Shown: positions 46,593-57,094 of the stretch, piece by piece
Layout of the letters: each line of letters starts with the position of its first letter
How positions within the stretch are numbered: position 1 is the first letter of the stretch
Assembly (NCBI RefSeq): GCF_009372235.1
Contig: NZ_SULL01000013.1
Location: forward strand, 124,001 to 188,000
DNA: 64,000 bases
Origin: Dickeya oryzae
GTDB lineage: Bacteria; Pseudomonadota; Gammaproteobacteria; Enterobacterales; Enterobacteriaceae
Direction of reading: 5' to 3'
Program-made: the position numbers and the translations under genes
The notes under the pieces: model-generated
Told to the model about the DNA's origin: nothing
What the model saw: the letters and a program-made list of their open reading frames with translations, nothing else
Database searches by the model: none

Positions 46593-46657
46593 GGAAAGCA
46601 GATCAGCGGTTATCGTTTACTGTTGATGCGGTTGATAGCCCACCTTGAAACCGCGAG

Positions 46658-48775
46658 CTACTTATCATCAGGCATCTCATCAGGCATCGCACGCTGTTCG
46701 ATAGGAAAGACGGGTAGCGCCGCCAGTAACTGAGCACCGTAGCCTTTGGTCAACAGGCGACGGTCGTAGATGACGATTTCACCAAAACAATCATGGCTAC
46801 GGATCAATCGTCCGACTTGTTGGATCAGGCTAAAGGACGCACTGGGCAGGCTTTGCACCACAAAGGGGTGACGTTTGAGACTTTTCAGCCACTCGCCTTC
46901 CGTCAGGATGAGCGGGCTGTCGATCGGCGGAAAGGCAATCTTGTGGATGTGTACCTGTGAGAGCAATTCGCCCTTGAGATCTAACCCTTCGGCGAAGGAC
47001 TGCAAGCCAATCAATACGCTGGTCTGCCCTTGCTGTACCCGCTGGCGGTGCAATTCCACCAGCCGGTAACGCGGTTGGTCGCCCTGCACCAGCAACATCA
47101 GCCGCAAGTCCGGCACCTCGGTCAGAAATTGCTGCATGGCACGCTGGCTGGCAAACAACATCAGCATGCCTTTATGCGCGTCGCGCTGCAGTTCTGCGCG
47201 AAAAAAGCGCGCCATCTCGGCGATATGTTCCGCTTCCTGCGCAATCAACGGTTCATGACGCATCTGCGGGATCACCAGCTTCCCCTGCTCTCGGTGATTG
47301 AACGGTGAATCCAGCGCAATAAAGGTATCGCCCTCGTCTTCATCCAACCCGGATAGCTCTTTCAGGCGAGAAAAGCTGTTGAGCGAGCGCAATGTCGCCG
47401 AGGTGATCACCACATGCGACAAATTACGCCACAGTAATCGGTCCAACTGGTCGCACACGCGAATGCCCGCGCAGTGGAAATAGAGGTGTAACTGGTTGTC
47501 ACGCCGTTCCCGCTGCAACCATTTCGACACCGGCGCGTTAGAGGATTTCTCCAGCGCCGCCAGTCGCCATAGCTTGCTTTGTGCCTCCCAATAGCCGTTG
47601 AGTCGGCTGATACGCAGCATTGCCTGGTGTAACTTCACGACGTCATGCTTACCGGTTTTTTCCGCCAGGTCGTTTAACAGATACTCCGCCAGACCGCGCA
47701 GGCTATCCGTCAGTTTGAATAACCGATTGCAGCACTCGCGCATCTCGTCTGGCAATTCCCCCATCGGGAAACGGTAGTCGGCATCGGGTTGGGCTGCAGG
47801 CAGAAACAGGCTGCTCAGGCGATCGAACAATTGCAACTGTTCACGGATTTCACCGCAATGCTCACCCAGCCTATCCGGTTGCATCAGTCGGGGTGACGAC
47901 TTGGGCGGAAACTGCGCCAGACACATCCCTACCTGCTGAATCAATTGGTCCATCTGATGTTGCACCGCGCTGACCGTCACCTCGCCAGACATTTCCAGCG
48001 CATCGCGTGCCACATCCGGCACATGATGACCTTCATCCAGCACCAGTAACATGTTCTTTGCTTGCGGTAATACGGAATCGCTCTCCATCGCCGCCATCAC
48101 CAGCGCATGGTTCGTCACCACCACATCGGCGTCTTCAATTTCCCGGCGGGCGAGAAAGAACGGGCACTCGCGGTAATAATGGCAATTACGCCCCAGACAG
48201 TTGGCTTTATCAGTACTGATGCGCTGCCACAGCGCATCGCCGATAGACTCCTGACAGTGGTCGCGCAACCCATCCCAGGCGTAGCTTTGCAATGCCTGTT
48301 GCAACCGAGCGCTGGTGGTTTGCTCTTCACGGCTGGATGGCAAGTGGTCATCCATAAACAGCATCAAATCGCCCTGTGCTGACGCCTCGGTCGCCATCGC
48401 CGCCAGATTGCGCGGGCACACATAGCGCCCACGACCAAACGCCGCCGTGAATGTCAGCTCAGGAATGAACTGGCGCAACAGCGGCAAATCTTTGTTGAAG
48501 ATCTGATCCTGCAACGCCACGTTGGCGGTGCTGACCACCAGCGTTTTCAGCTCAGCGCGGCCAACGGCAATGCCGGGGATCAGATACGACAGGGTTTTAC
48601 CCACACCCGTCGGCGCTTCAATCACCAGATGACGTGGGTAGTCCCCTGCCAGCGCTTTGGCTACCTCGGCTATCATCTGACGCTGCGGCGCACGGGAGAC
48701 AAAATCAGGAATTTGCTGTTGCAGCGCTTTATACCATTCGCCAATCTGCTGCTTTAACGCGGGGGTCAGGGTCAT
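46658..48775 (-). CDS. dinG: ATP-dependent DNA helicase DinG
   Basis: 705 residues (E. coli 716). Walker A EAPTGVGKT (53-61), the four iron-sulfur cysteines C120, C193, C198 and C204, the DEGHH box and the C-terminal QQVGRLIR motif are all seen. This 5'-3' XPD-like helicase resolves R-loops and other structures. In E. coli it is LexA-controlled; I see only a poor LexA-like sequence upstream here, so SOS control is uncertain. Confidence 0.93.
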   Translation of the reverse strand: MTLTPALKQQIGEWYKALQQQIPDFVSRAPQRQMIAEVAKALAGDYPRHLVIEAPTGVGKTLSYLIPGIAVGRAELKTLVVSTANVALQDQIFNKDLPLLRQFIPELTFTAAFGRGRYVCPRNLAAMATEASAQGDLMLFMDDHLPSSREEQTTSARLQQALQSYAWDGLRDHCQESIGDALWQRISTDKANCLGRNCHYYRECPFFLARREIEDADVVVTNHALVMAAMESDSVLPQAKNMLLVLDEGHHVPDVARDALEMSGEVTVSAVQHQMDQLIQQVGMCLAQFPPKSSPRLMQPDRLGEHCGEIREQLQLFDRLSSLFLPAAQPDADYRFPMGELPDEMRECCNRLFKLTDSLRGLAEYLLNDLAEKTGKHDVVKLHQAMLRISRLNGYWEAQSKLWRLAALEKSSNAPVSKWLQRERRDNQLHLYFHCAGIRVCDQLDRLLWRNLSHVVITSATLRSLNSFSRLKELSGLDEDEGDTFIALDSPFNHREQGKLVIPQMRHEPLIAQEAEHIAEMARFFRAELQRDAHKGMLMLFASQRAMQQFLTEVPDLRLMLLVQGDQPRYRLVELHRQRVQQGQTSVLIGLQSFAEGLDLKGELLSQVHIHKIAFPPIDSPLILTEGEWLKSLKRHPFVVQSLPSASFSLIQQVGRLIRSHDCFGEIVIYDRRLLTKGYGAQLLAALPVFPIEQRAMPDEMPDDK

Positions 48776-48992
48776 GCCATCTCACTGTCGTTCAATCTGG
48801 CGGGTATTGTCCCACAGACCAACGGCAACGTCAGCAAGCACAGTTTTGCCACCGTGATATTGTGACGTTGTCACATTTATCAACCCGGTAACGGCTGGGT
48901 ATCAACACACGCGGCTGGCTTGTATCCGATGGTGGAGTCTCTATAATCGCCGGAACGTTACCATTACCGGGGCGTAACAAAAGGATAACCGG

Positions 48993-49100
48993 ATGAATAT
49001 CAAAAAACTGGGGGTCGTCAGCCTGTTTGCGTTGTGCGCGTTAGGCGGCATCGGCGGTGTGATGCTGGTGGGGTATATTATTATCGTGCACGGTGGCTAA
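48993..49100 (+). CDS. Small single-span membrane protein
   Basis: 35 residues (MNIKKLGVVSLFALCALGGI then GGVMLVGYIIIVHGG). A basic head is followed by a long hydrophobic helix. AAGGAT lies 8 bases before the ATG, a better ribosome site than most chance frames have. Not recognised by name. Such proteins are common in enterobacterial envelopes. Confidence 0.55.
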   Translation: MNIKKLGVVSLFALCALGGIGGVMLVGYIIIVHGG

Positions 49101-49154
49101 CGCCGAACCGGTCAGTCCCGGCCGCCTGTTGCCGTGCAGCCGGTTTTCCTGTCA

Positions 49155-49179
49155 GGCCCCTGCCTACATCGCAGGGGCC
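49155..49179. terminator. Hairpin between the small protein gene and bglX
   Basis: GGCCCCTGC/GCAGGGGCC perfect 9-bp stem with a 7-base loop, in the 116 bases between the convergent genes. It lacks a T-run on both strands. Confidence 0.5.
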
Positions 49180-49216
49180 GTCGTCTGTCACCCTTAACGG
49201 ACTCAACCCACAGTCT

Positions 49217-51532
49217 TTACAGCAAGGTAAAGCTGTTGGTTTTCACACGCTGGGAATCCAGCCCAATCATCACGTCAAACTTGCCCGGCTCCGCTACCTG
49301 CTGCATCTGTGCGTTGTAGAACATCAGATCTTTCGGTGACAGGGTAAATGTCACGGTGCGGCTTTCACCCGGCATCAACATCACCTTCTGGAAACCACGC
49401 AGTTCTTTCACCGGACGGCTAACCGACGCCACCACATCATGCAGATACAGCTGTGCCACGGTTTCGCCAGCCCGTTTACCGGTATTGGTTACCGTCACCG
49501 ACGCGGTAATACTGCCGTTACGCTTCATCGTCGGGCTGGAGAGTTTCACGTCAGATACCGCAAAGGTGGTGTAACTCAAGCCATAACCGAACGCATACAG
49601 CGGCCCGTTGGCCTCGTCAAAATAGTGCGAGGTGTATTTGTTGGGCGCGTCGGCTGAGTACGGACGACCGGTTGGCAAATGGCTGTAGTACATCGGGATC
49701 TGTCCCACGGAGCGCGGGAAGGTCATCGGCAATTTCCCTGATGGGTTGTAATCACCAAACAGCACATCGGCGATAGCATTACCCCCTTCGGTACCACTAA
49801 ACCAGGTTTCCAGTATCGCGTTCGCCTGCTGATCTTCACGGCTCAGATCCAGCGGACGGCCATTCATCAGCACCAGCACCAACGGTTTACCGGTTGCTTT
49901 CAACGCGGCAATCAGCGCTTTCTGCTCTGGCGGAATGGTGATTTTGGCGCGGCTGGAGGCTTCATGCGCCATCCCCTGGGATTCCCCCACGACCGCGATC
50001 ACCACGTCAGATTTCTTCGCCACGTCGACCGCTTCATCAATCATTGCCTGCGGCGAGCGCGGGTCCACCACCACGGATTCATCGTATTCATTGAGGAATT
50101 TGATCAACCCCGGATGATTGGTGATGTTCGAGCCTTTGGCGTAATAAACCCGGGCGTTATACCCGACAGCTTTACGAATACCTTCATACACGGTCACCGC
50201 CTGTGCCGGACGTCCGGCAGCAGACCAACTGCCGATGATGTCGCGCTTACTGTCAGCCAGCGGACCGACAACCGCGATGGTGCCGGATTTTTTCAGCGGC
50301 AGAATACCCAGACGGTTTTTCAGCAGCACCAGACTACGACGCGCCACATCACGCGCTTCTTCACGGTGTAACCGGCTTTCGGCATTGGTATCCACCGGGT
50401 CGGAACCGACCGGGCCAAGGTGACGATACGGGTCTTCGAACAAGCCCATGTCGTATTTCATGTTCAGCACCTGACGGCAGGCATCATCGATATCTTTCAT
50501 GCTGACCACGCCGCGCTTCACCAAATCCGGCAGGTAACGCGCGAAATACTCGTCGCTCATACTCATACCGATACCGGATTGCACCGCAATGCGCGAAGCA
50601 TCACTCGGGTCTGCCGCCACACCATGCTTGATCAGCTCTTTGATAGCGCCGTGGTCGCTGATGGTAATGCCTTTGAAATGCCACTGGTCACGTAGCACAT
50701 CTTTGAGCAACCAGCGGTTGGCGGTCGCCGGTACACCGTTGATGGAGTTGAGAGATGCCATCACACCGTAGCTGCCTGCATCAATCGCGGCTTTATACGG
50801 CGGCATATACTCCTGGAACATGCGCTGCGGGCTCATATCGACGGTGTTGTAATCACGCCCGCCTTCTGCCGCGCCATACAACGCATAATGTTTGACGCTG
50901 GTCATCAGCGAGTGACGGCCATACAAGTCATCTCCCTGAAAACCTTGTACCATCATGCGCGCAATTTCACTGGTCAGGTAGGTATCTTCACCAAACCCTT
51001 CGGAAACACGGCCCCAACGCGGATCGCGGGTGATATCCACCATCGGTGCCCAGGTCATGTTCAGGCCGTCTTCGGTGGCTTCATACGCCGCTATCTTTGC
51101 CGACAGTTCGACGGCATTCATGTCCCAACTGGAAGCCAGCCCCAACCCGATGGGGAAAACGGTACGCTGACCGTGCACCACGTCATAAGCGAAAAACAGC
51201 GGAATTTTCAGGCGGCTTAGCTGCATCACCTGATCCTGCATCACGCGAATATCCTGCCGGGTAACCGTGTTGAAAATCCCACCGACCTGACCGTTGTGGA
51301 TCATTTCGCGGATGGCCTGTTTCGGGTTATCCGGACCGACACTGATCAAACGAAGCTGGCCAATCTTTTCATCCAGCGTCATTTTTTTCATTAAGTCGTT
51401 AACGAAAGCATCGCGCTGTTGCTGGTGAGCGGGCGTTGCCTGTGGTGCAGTTGTCTGTGACTGGGGCGTTTGCGCCCACAGTGGGCTACAGGCCAAACCA
51501 ACCGCCAGCGCCAGTGGAGTAAACCATTTCAT
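49217..51532 (-). CDS. bglX: Periplasmic beta-glucosidase BglX (GH3)
   Basis: 771 residues (E. coli 765). Signal peptide of about 20 residues (MKWFTPLALAVGLACSPLWA). The GH3 domain carries the nucleophile Asp in GITISDHGAIKEL, then a C-terminal domain and an FN3-like end (SVTVTNTGKRAGETVAQLYL). It hydrolyses beta-glucosides. I chose the ATG at 51530-51532 because it gives a proper signal peptide; the upstream open frame is not homologous. Confidence 0.94.
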   Translation of the reverse strand: MKWFTPLALAVGLACSPLWAQTPQSQTTAPQATPAHQQQRDAFVNDLMKKMTLDEKIGQLRLISVGPDNPKQAIREMIHNGQVGGIFNTVTRQDIRVMQDQVMQLSRLKIPLFFAYDVVHGQRTVFPIGLGLASSWDMNAVELSAKIAAYEATEDGLNMTWAPMVDITRDPRWGRVSEGFGEDTYLTSEIARMMVQGFQGDDLYGRHSLMTSVKHYALYGAAEGGRDYNTVDMSPQRMFQEYMPPYKAAIDAGSYGVMASLNSINGVPATANRWLLKDVLRDQWHFKGITISDHGAIKELIKHGVAADPSDASRIAVQSGIGMSMSDEYFARYLPDLVKRGVVSMKDIDDACRQVLNMKYDMGLFEDPYRHLGPVGSDPVDTNAESRLHREEARDVARRSLVLLKNRLGILPLKKSGTIAVVGPLADSKRDIIGSWSAAGRPAQAVTVYEGIRKAVGYNARVYYAKGSNITNHPGLIKFLNEYDESVVVDPRSPQAMIDEAVDVAKKSDVVIAVVGESQGMAHEASSRAKITIPPEQKALIAALKATGKPLVLVLMNGRPLDLSREDQQANAILETWFSGTEGGNAIADVLFGDYNPSGKLPMTFPRSVGQIPMYYSHLPTGRPYSADAPNKYTSHYFDEANGPLYAFGYGLSYTTFAVSDVKLSSPTMKRNGSITASVTVTNTGKRAGETVAQLYLHDVVASVSRPVKELRGFQKVMLMPGESRTVTFTLSPKDLMFYNAQMQQVAEPGKFDVMIGLDSQRVKTNSFTLL

Positions 51533-51773
51533 TGTTATTGCGAATTCCTTGTGCAGTTGCCAGTCAGGGTGCGACACGCTGCCTGATGAGTGTGTGGTTA
51601 ACAAGGCGGCTAATGTGCCACAAAACCGCCAGCGGAAAAATGGCTATCACGCATTTTCCCGCCAACGGTGTGACATAACACAAGGGCTGGGGAGGAATCG
51701 CACACTATGCAGACGCACTGGCACCCGGTCAGGCAATGTATAGTCAGGTCATCGGCATCAGACAGCACAACAA

Positions 51774-53114
51774 TCAGGAGTTGGTGGCGCTCAGCGCCTT
51801 ATCCAGCGCACCGACCAGCCAGTCGATATCATGCGCCTGAAATGCCAGCGTCGGACGCAATTTCAGCACGTTCCCGTGCGGACCGGCGACCGAGGTCAGC
51901 ACGCGCTGTTCACGCAACTGTTCTATCACGTTCAACGCGCGTGTTTTGTCCGGCGTTTTGCTATCACGATCGCTCACCAGCTCAAAACCGATAAACAACC
52001 CGGCACCGCGAACATCACCCACACAGGCATGACGATCCGCCAGTCCGGCCAGCTCTTTCAGTAACTGGGCACCGACGACCTTGCTGTGCTCCTGCAATTT
52101 CTCTTCACGGATCACCGTCAGGACGGCTTGTGCCGCCGCCATCGATACCGGGTTACCGCCAAAGGTATTGAAATAGGGAATTTCATCGCTAAACGCGGCC
52201 AGCACATCGGGTTTCGCCAGCAACGCCGAGACCGGAATACCATTTCCCATCGGTTTCCCCATCGTGATGATATCCGGCACGATACCGTGGCGGGCAAAAC
52301 CCCAGAATGCGTCACCGGTACGGGCAAACCCGGGTTGTACTTCGTCGGCGATAAAGATGCCGCCGTTGGCATGGACCACATCGATAGCGGCTTGCAGGTA
52401 ACCGGCTGGCCCCGGCAGCACGCCGTCAGAGGAGAAAATCGAATCGGCGAGGAAACCGGCAAACTTGATGCCGTGCGCGGCCATGTCATCGATCTGCTTC
52501 TGAATTTCATTCGCAAACCAGGCCCCCAAATCCGGTGCCTCGACACGATAGCGATCCGGCGCGGGGACCAGACGTGTCGTTGCTGCAATCGGCTGGCCGC
52601 TGCCCAGCGCTGGCGACGCACCGGACGTGAGTTCACTGGTGCCGTGATACGCCTCGCGAGTCACGATAATCCCGGTGCCACCGCTGTAAGCGCGCGCAAC
52701 GCGAATCGCCAGATCGTTGGCTTCCGAGCCGGTACACATGTACATCGCCTTGGTGATAGCCGCTGGCACCAGCGTCAGCAACTCTTCGGTGTAATCCAGA
52801 ATACGGTCATGCAGGTAGCGGGTGTGCGTGTTGAGCTGGCACATCTGTGCGTGTACCGCCTCAATCACCGCCGGATGGCAATGGCCGATACTGGCGACGT
52901 TGTTGTATACATCCAGATACTGGTTACCCGCCGCATCCCACAGGTATTGCTTCTCGCCACGCACCAGATGCACCGGGTTACGGTAGAACAGCCGGTAAGA
53001 CTCCCCCAGCACCCTGCTGCGTTTTTCGGTCAGTGTGCGGATATCGTCGCTCAATGCTGCTGCGTGTTCAGCCCGGAAGCTGTTGGTATCCATGATGGTT
53101 GAACGTGTCGCCAT
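51774..53114 (-). CDS. Class III aminotransferase (PLP-dependent)
   Basis: 446 residues. PLP-binding lysine K287 in IITMGKPMGNG, the Asp-Glu pair at 257-258 (FIADEVQPG) and the GSEAND motif (129-134) mark a fold-type I class III aminotransferase. The closest types are omega-amino acid:pyruvate or alanine-glyoxylate AGXT2-like enzymes. The substrate is not assigned. GGGAG precedes the ATG. It is divergent from a DeoR-family gene that may control it. Confidence 0.88.
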   Translation of the reverse strand: MATRSTIMDTNSFRAEHAAALSDDIRTLTEKRSRVLGESYRLFYRNPVHLVRGEKQYLWDAAGNQYLDVYNNVASIGHCHPAVIEAVHAQMCQLNTHTRYLHDRILDYTEELLTLVPAAITKAMYMCTGSEANDLAIRVARAYSGGTGIIVTREAYHGTSELTSGASPALGSGQPIAATTRLVPAPDRYRVEAPDLGAWFANEIQKQIDDMAAHGIKFAGFLADSIFSSDGVLPGPAGYLQAAIDVVHANGGIFIADEVQPGFARTGDAFWGFARHGIVPDIITMGKPMGNGIPVSALLAKPDVLAAFSDEIPYFNTFGGNPVSMAAAQAVLTVIREEKLQEHSKVVGAQLLKELAGLADRHACVGDVRGAGLFIGFELVSDRDSKTPDKTRALNVIEQLREQRVLTSVAGPHGNVLKLRPTLAFQAHDIDWLVGALDKALSATNS

Positions 53115-53509
53115 GATGACTCCCGATTAAAAGTAATGTGCCAACGCGTGATGGCTACCGGCTCCCCGGTGCCGCCTGATGAACACTACCCTACACCAAA
53201 AGCAACAAAATGCACAAATACAAAAATACGCATACTGAAAATGCAGGCTTGCCGCCTAAAAAACCCGTGATTTAGCGTGTTATTACGCGATCGCTCTCTT
53301 TGCAAGAAAAGCAATTTACTCAATTAAAAACAAATTGATAAATACAACCACCTCAATTTTCCAGAAGACCATTGCCAATACGGTGACACCTGTTATGCTT
53401 AAATGCACAAAATTACACAAACAGACCAACCCTATGTTGTTCCTGCCAGTCTGCTGCCTTATCGTTATAATGACGGCGATTGTCATCCTGACCGAGAGAA
53501 TGCCTGCTC
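53115..53509. promoter_or_regulatory. Divergent promoter region of the aminotransferase and DeoR-type genes
   Basis: 395 AT-rich bases. A promoter candidate for the DeoR-type gene is TTGCCA (53372-53377) - 16 bases - TATGCT (53394-53399). The word ATGCACAAA occurs twice (53210-53218 and 53403-53411), and a related TACACAAAC follows the second; these may be operator half-sites for the regulator. No gene is supported inside. Confidence 0.5.
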
Positions 53510-54286
53510 ATGCTTGAAGAAACCCGCCTGCACCGTATCCGCCTGCTGCTGTCGTCCCTCAACCGGGTCAGTACCGACCACATCATTCAGCATCTTGGTG
53601 TGTCGCGGGAAACCGTGCGGCGTGATGTACTCAAGCTGGAAGCTCAGGGGGTGTTGCGTCGGGTTCATGGCGGTATCGTCGCGACGGATGTCGAACCCGA
53701 GCCGCCGCTATCCGTTCGCAATACGGTAAGGGAGCAGGAAAAACGGGCGATTGCCCAACTGGCGGCGCAACAGGTAAAAGCAGGCCAGACATTATTTATT
53801 GATGCAGGCAGCACCACCACCTTGCTGGCTGCGGAATTGCTGGTGCTTCCCGGCATGACCATTATTACCAACAGCTTAAACGTCGCGCTGACACTCACCG
53901 CCGCAGAAACCGACGAGTATGCGCCACATGAGGTCATTCTGCTCGGCGGCCACATGGGCGCAGCCGCACAGGCCACCAGCGGTGCTCTGACGGTGACGGA
54001 AATCCAGCGTTATCGGGCTGATATCGCGCTGCTCTCACCGGTCGGTATTGCCAGCCAGTCGGGTGCCAGCAGCTTTTCCCACCATGAAGCAGCAATTGCC
54101 GGCGCGATGTCTCGCAATGCCAGACAACGCATCATGCTGGCGGATCACAGCAAGATTGGCGTAACCAGCCGCGTTATCTACGCCGCCCCCACGGATATCG
54201 ACCTGCTGATTACCGACAGTGGCAGCAGCAGTAATGCCGACTTCCCGGCATTGCAGGCGGTGTGCGCTCAGGTGCTGTTAGCCTGA
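53510..54286 (+). CDS. DeoR-family transcriptional regulator
   Basis: 258 residues. N-terminal helix-turn-helix (STDHIIQHLGVSRETVRRDVLKLE), then the DeoR sensor domain with FIDAGSTTTLLA and the D-H-S-K motif (ADHSKIG) near the C-terminus. Such repressors usually respond to phosphorylated sugars. It is divergent from the aminotransferase gene. Confidence 0.88.
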   Translation: MLEETRLHRIRLLLSSLNRVSTDHIIQHLGVSRETVRRDVLKLEAQGVLRRVHGGIVATDVEPEPPLSVRNTVREQEKRAIAQLAAQQVKAGQTLFIDAGSTTTLLAAELLVLPGMTIITNSLNVALTLTAAETDEYAPHEVILLGGHMGAAAQATSGALTVTEIQRYRADIALLSPVGIASQSGASSFSHHEAAIAGAMSRNARQRIMLADHSKIGVTSRVIYAAPTDIDLLITDSGSSSNADFPALQAVCAQVLLA

Positions 54287-54415
54287 ACCGAGTAATCGGC
54301 TAATCGGTCAGTGCCATGTCACTGATTCCGTGGTACATCTATACCCATCACACCTCAGGTTGTACCTGTGTTGGAGTGATAACTCGGCCCATCGCTTTAT
54401 CCCACGGAGGAAGAG

Positions 54416-55102
54416 ATGTATCAGTTGCACATCGCCAATAAAAACTATTCGTCCTGGTCGCTGCGCCCGTGGATCCTGCTGAAAACGCTGGATATCCCGT
54501 TTGACGAGATCCTCACCCCGTTTGCCCCCACCCCCGTCCAGACGGCATTCAAAACATTCTCACCGACCGGCAAAGTTCCTTGTCTGGTTGACGATGGCAT
54601 CACCGTTTGGGATTCGCTGTCTATTACCGAATATCTGGCGGAGGACGTTCCTGCGGTATGGCCGCAAGACAAGACGGCCCGTGCCTGGGCTCGCAGCGCG
54701 GCGGCGGAAATGCATTCCGGTTTTAACGCCTTGCGTAACCAGTGCTCGATGAGTTGCGGCGTGCGGGTGGAACTTCATGCCATCACCCCAGAATTGCAAC
54801 GCGATATCGACCGGCTCAATCAATTGTGGCAGGAAGGGATAGCACGATTTGGCGGGCCGTTTCTGGCAGGCGCACAGTTCAGTGCCGTTGACGCGTTTTT
54901 CGCCCCGGTAGTCTTCCGGGCACAAACCTACGCACTGCCATTAACGGGCGCAGCGGCACAGTATGCCAGCCACATGCTGGCACAACCGGCGATGCAGTTA
55001 TGGTACCAGCAGGCACTCACGGAAACCTGGCGCGAACCCGGCCATGAAGAGGACATTGCGGCATCAGGCCGGATAGTGCAGGACCAACGGGCGGTATCGT
55101 AA
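54416..55102 (+). CDS. Glutathione S-transferase family protein
   Basis: 228 residues with a thioredoxin-like N-terminal domain (NKNYSSWSLRPWILLKTLDI, then FSPTGKVPCLVDDG and the DSLSITEYLAE glutathione-site region) and a helical C-terminal domain. The SSWSLRPW region is typical of one bacterial group of GSTs. It has a good GGAGG ribosome site. The substrate is unknown. Confidence 0.85.
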   Translation: MYQLHIANKNYSSWSLRPWILLKTLDIPFDEILTPFAPTPVQTAFKTFSPTGKVPCLVDDGITVWDSLSITEYLAEDVPAVWPQDKTARAWARSAAAEMHSGFNALRNQCSMSCGVRVELHAITPELQRDIDRLNQLWQEGIARFGGPFLAGAQFSAVDAFFAPVVFRAQTYALPLTGAAAQYASHMLAQPAMQLWYQQALTETWREPGHEEDIAASGRIVQDQRAVS

Positions 55103-55121
55103 CACCGCCCTAATCTGACGG

Positions 55122-56081
55122 TTATTCATCCACCTCAGCAGTAACGCCAGCTCCGCTGCCATGCGGCTGGCGTGACGCCAGTGACTTCTGCTTCTTGTAG
55201 CTCAGCGCCGCTTCCGGTACCGGGCTGACTTTACCCGTTTCCAGCCAGTTACGCAGGCGATTGGCATCGGCAAAATGGGTGAATTTGCCAAACGCATCCA
55301 ATACCACCAGCGACACCGGACGACCACCGATCACCGTACGCATCACCAGACAGTGGCCTGCCTGATTGGTAAAACCGGTCTTGGTCAACTGAATATTCCA
55401 GTCCGGGCGATAAATCAGATGGTTGGTGTTACGAAACGGCAACGTGTACGACGGGTGCGTAAACACGGCGGTTTTTTCATGCGTGGTGCTGAGTTGGCTT
55501 AACAGCGGATACTGTTTGGACGCAATCAGCAACTTCGTCAAATCGCGTGCGGTAGACACATTACTGGTTGAGAGCCCGGTCGGTTCCACATAGTAGGTAT
55601 GCATCATGCCAAGCGAACGCGCTTTAGCATTCATCGCGGTGATAAACGCCTGATACCCGCCACGGTAGTGATGCGCCAGGCTAGCGGCAGCACGGTTTTC
55701 CGACGACATCAACGCCAGCAACAGCATATCGTGGCGGCTGATTTCACTGCCCAGACGCACGCGGGAATACACCCCTTGCATCTCTTTGGTATGGCTGATA
55801 TCAACGGAAATCAGCTCGTCCAGCGGTTGATTGGCATCCAGAACCACCATGGCGGTCATCAGTTTCGTCACAGAGGCAATCGGTACGACCACATCCGGAT
55901 TACTGGAATAGAGCACCTCGTTATTACGCATATCCACCACCATCGCACTGCCGGAGGCAATCTCCTGACGGGATGGGGCATGCTGTGTCACAGGTGTTTT
56001 AGCCACGGCCTGTGCGGCGAAACACACAGGGGCGGAAAGCAACAGCAGGCTTACAACGGAAAGCCGAAATTTTTTATTCAT
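55122..56081 (-). CDS. pbpG: D-alanyl-D-alanine endopeptidase PBP7
   Basis: 319 residues (E. coli 310). Penicillin-binding motifs: SxxK S70-V-T-K73 ([11 protein letters not shown]), SxN S127-E-N129 and KTG 234-236. A signal peptide precedes (cleavage near residue 22-27). The enzyme cleaves peptide cross-links in peptidoglycan in the periplasm. Confidence 0.93.
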   Translation of the reverse strand: MNKKFRLSVVSLLLLSAPVCFAAQAVAKTPVTQHAPSRQEIASGSAMVVDMRNNEVLYSSNPDVVVPIASVTKLMTAMVVLDANQPLDELISVDISHTKEMQGVYSRVRLGSEISRHDMLLLALMSSENRAAASLAHHYRGGYQAFITAMNAKARSLGMMHTYYVEPTGLSTSNVSTARDLTKLLIASKQYPLLSQLSTTHEKTAVFTHPSYTLPFRNTNHLIYRPDWNIQLTKTGFTNQAGHCLVMRTVIGGRPVSLVVLDAFGKFTHFADANRLRNWLETGKVSPVPEAALSYKKQKSLASRQPHGSGAGVTAEVDE

Positions 56082-56287
56082 TATTCAATAGCTTAAACAG
56101 TGTACTGTTAACTGAAAAAAAGAACGACGCATTATAATGCGCCGACGGATCGCACGCACTCCGCCTGTCTTAAAAGCTTTGTGACAAAGTTTGACAGCCC
56201 TATCCCAACTGGAGCCAGGTTGTCATCGATAAGTGGATAACCGATACTGCCCACTGCTGATGTACCCATGAAAATAAGGATGACGCC

Positions 56288-57043
56288 GTGTCCGACAAGG
56301 AACACTTACCCCAAAAGGAACATTCCACCGGCAATGAACCGCGCACCGGCTTTCAACGCCCTGTGCTGACACTGCCTAATCAGGCTGACAAGCTGTTGCT
56401 GCATTCCTGCTGTGCACCGTGTTCAGGCGAAGTGATGGAAGCTATCACCGCGTCTGGCATTCAGTACACCATTTTCTTTTATAACCCGAATATTCACCCA
56501 CAGCGCGAATACCTGATCCGTAAAGAAGAGAACATGCGTTTTGCCGAAAAACAAGGCATTCCTTTCGTCGATGCGGATTACGACAGCGATAACTGGTTTG
56601 AACGCGCCAAAGGCATGGAATGGGAGCCGGAACGCGGTATTCGCTGCACTATGTGTTTCGACATGCGTTTTGAGCGCACCGCGTTGTACGCGCACGAGCA
56701 CGGTTTTTCGGTTATCTCCAGTTCACTGGGTATTTCCCGCTGGAAGAACATGCAACAGATAACCCAGTGTGGTGTCACCGCCGCCAGCCGCTATCCGGGC
56801 ATGACCTACTGGGACTACAACTGGCGTAAAGGCGGTGGCTCAGCGCGCATGATTGACATCAGCAAACGCGAGCGTTTCTACCAGCAAGAATACTGCGGGT
56901 GTATCTATTCACTGCGTGATACCAATAAACACCGCAAGGCGCAGGGCCGCGATATCATCCGCATCGGTACGCTGTATTACGGCGACAACGACGTCTCCGG
57001 CAACACTGCCATCGTCGAAAAAGACAAGGGCGATAGGGGCTGA
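56288..57043 (+). CDS. queH: Epoxyqueuosine reductase QueH
   Basis: 251 residues starting at GTG with AAGGA 7 bases upstream. The metal/iron-sulfur cysteines are C41, C42 and C45 ([11 protein letters not shown]) and C120/C123 ([10 protein letters not shown]), the QueH signature. QueH carries out the last step of queuosine synthesis in tRNA and replaces QueG in many bacteria. A CGC motif near the end is also typical. Confidence 0.92.
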   Translation: MSDKEHLPQKEHSTGNEPRTGFQRPVLTLPNQADKLLLHSCCAPCSGEVMEAITASGIQYTIFFYNPNIHPQREYLIRKEENMRFAEKQGIPFVDADYDSDNWFERAKGMEWEPERGIRCTMCFDMRFERTALYAHEHGFSVISSSLGISRWKNMQQITQCGVTAASRYPGMTYWDYNWRKGGGSARMIDISKRERFYQQEYCGCIYSLRDTNKHRKAQGRDIIRIGTLYYGDNDVSGNTAIVEKDKGDRG

Positions 57044-57065
57044 TAGCCCCGGCTCGTGGAACAGG

Positions 57066-57093
57066 TGGTGTCACGCGCGATTGGGTGACGCCA
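57066..57093. terminator. Hairpin between queH and cyaB
   Basis: TGGTGTCAC/GTGACGCCA inverted repeat with one G-T pair and a 10-base loop, between two convergent genes and 1 base from the cyaB stop. Confidence 0.45.
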
Positions 57094-57094
57094 C

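Noticed and set aside
48776..48850. LexA box upstream of dinG
   Set aside because: Only a degenerate CTGT-N8-ACGT-like sequence on the minus strand was found, which does not meet the CTGT-N8-ACAG consensus.
52086..53102. 338-codon open frame antisense to the aminotransferase gene
   Set aside because: Entirely antisense to a gene with clear PLP-enzyme motifs; long shadow frames are common in GC-rich genes. The sequence is rich in R, H and Q without family features.
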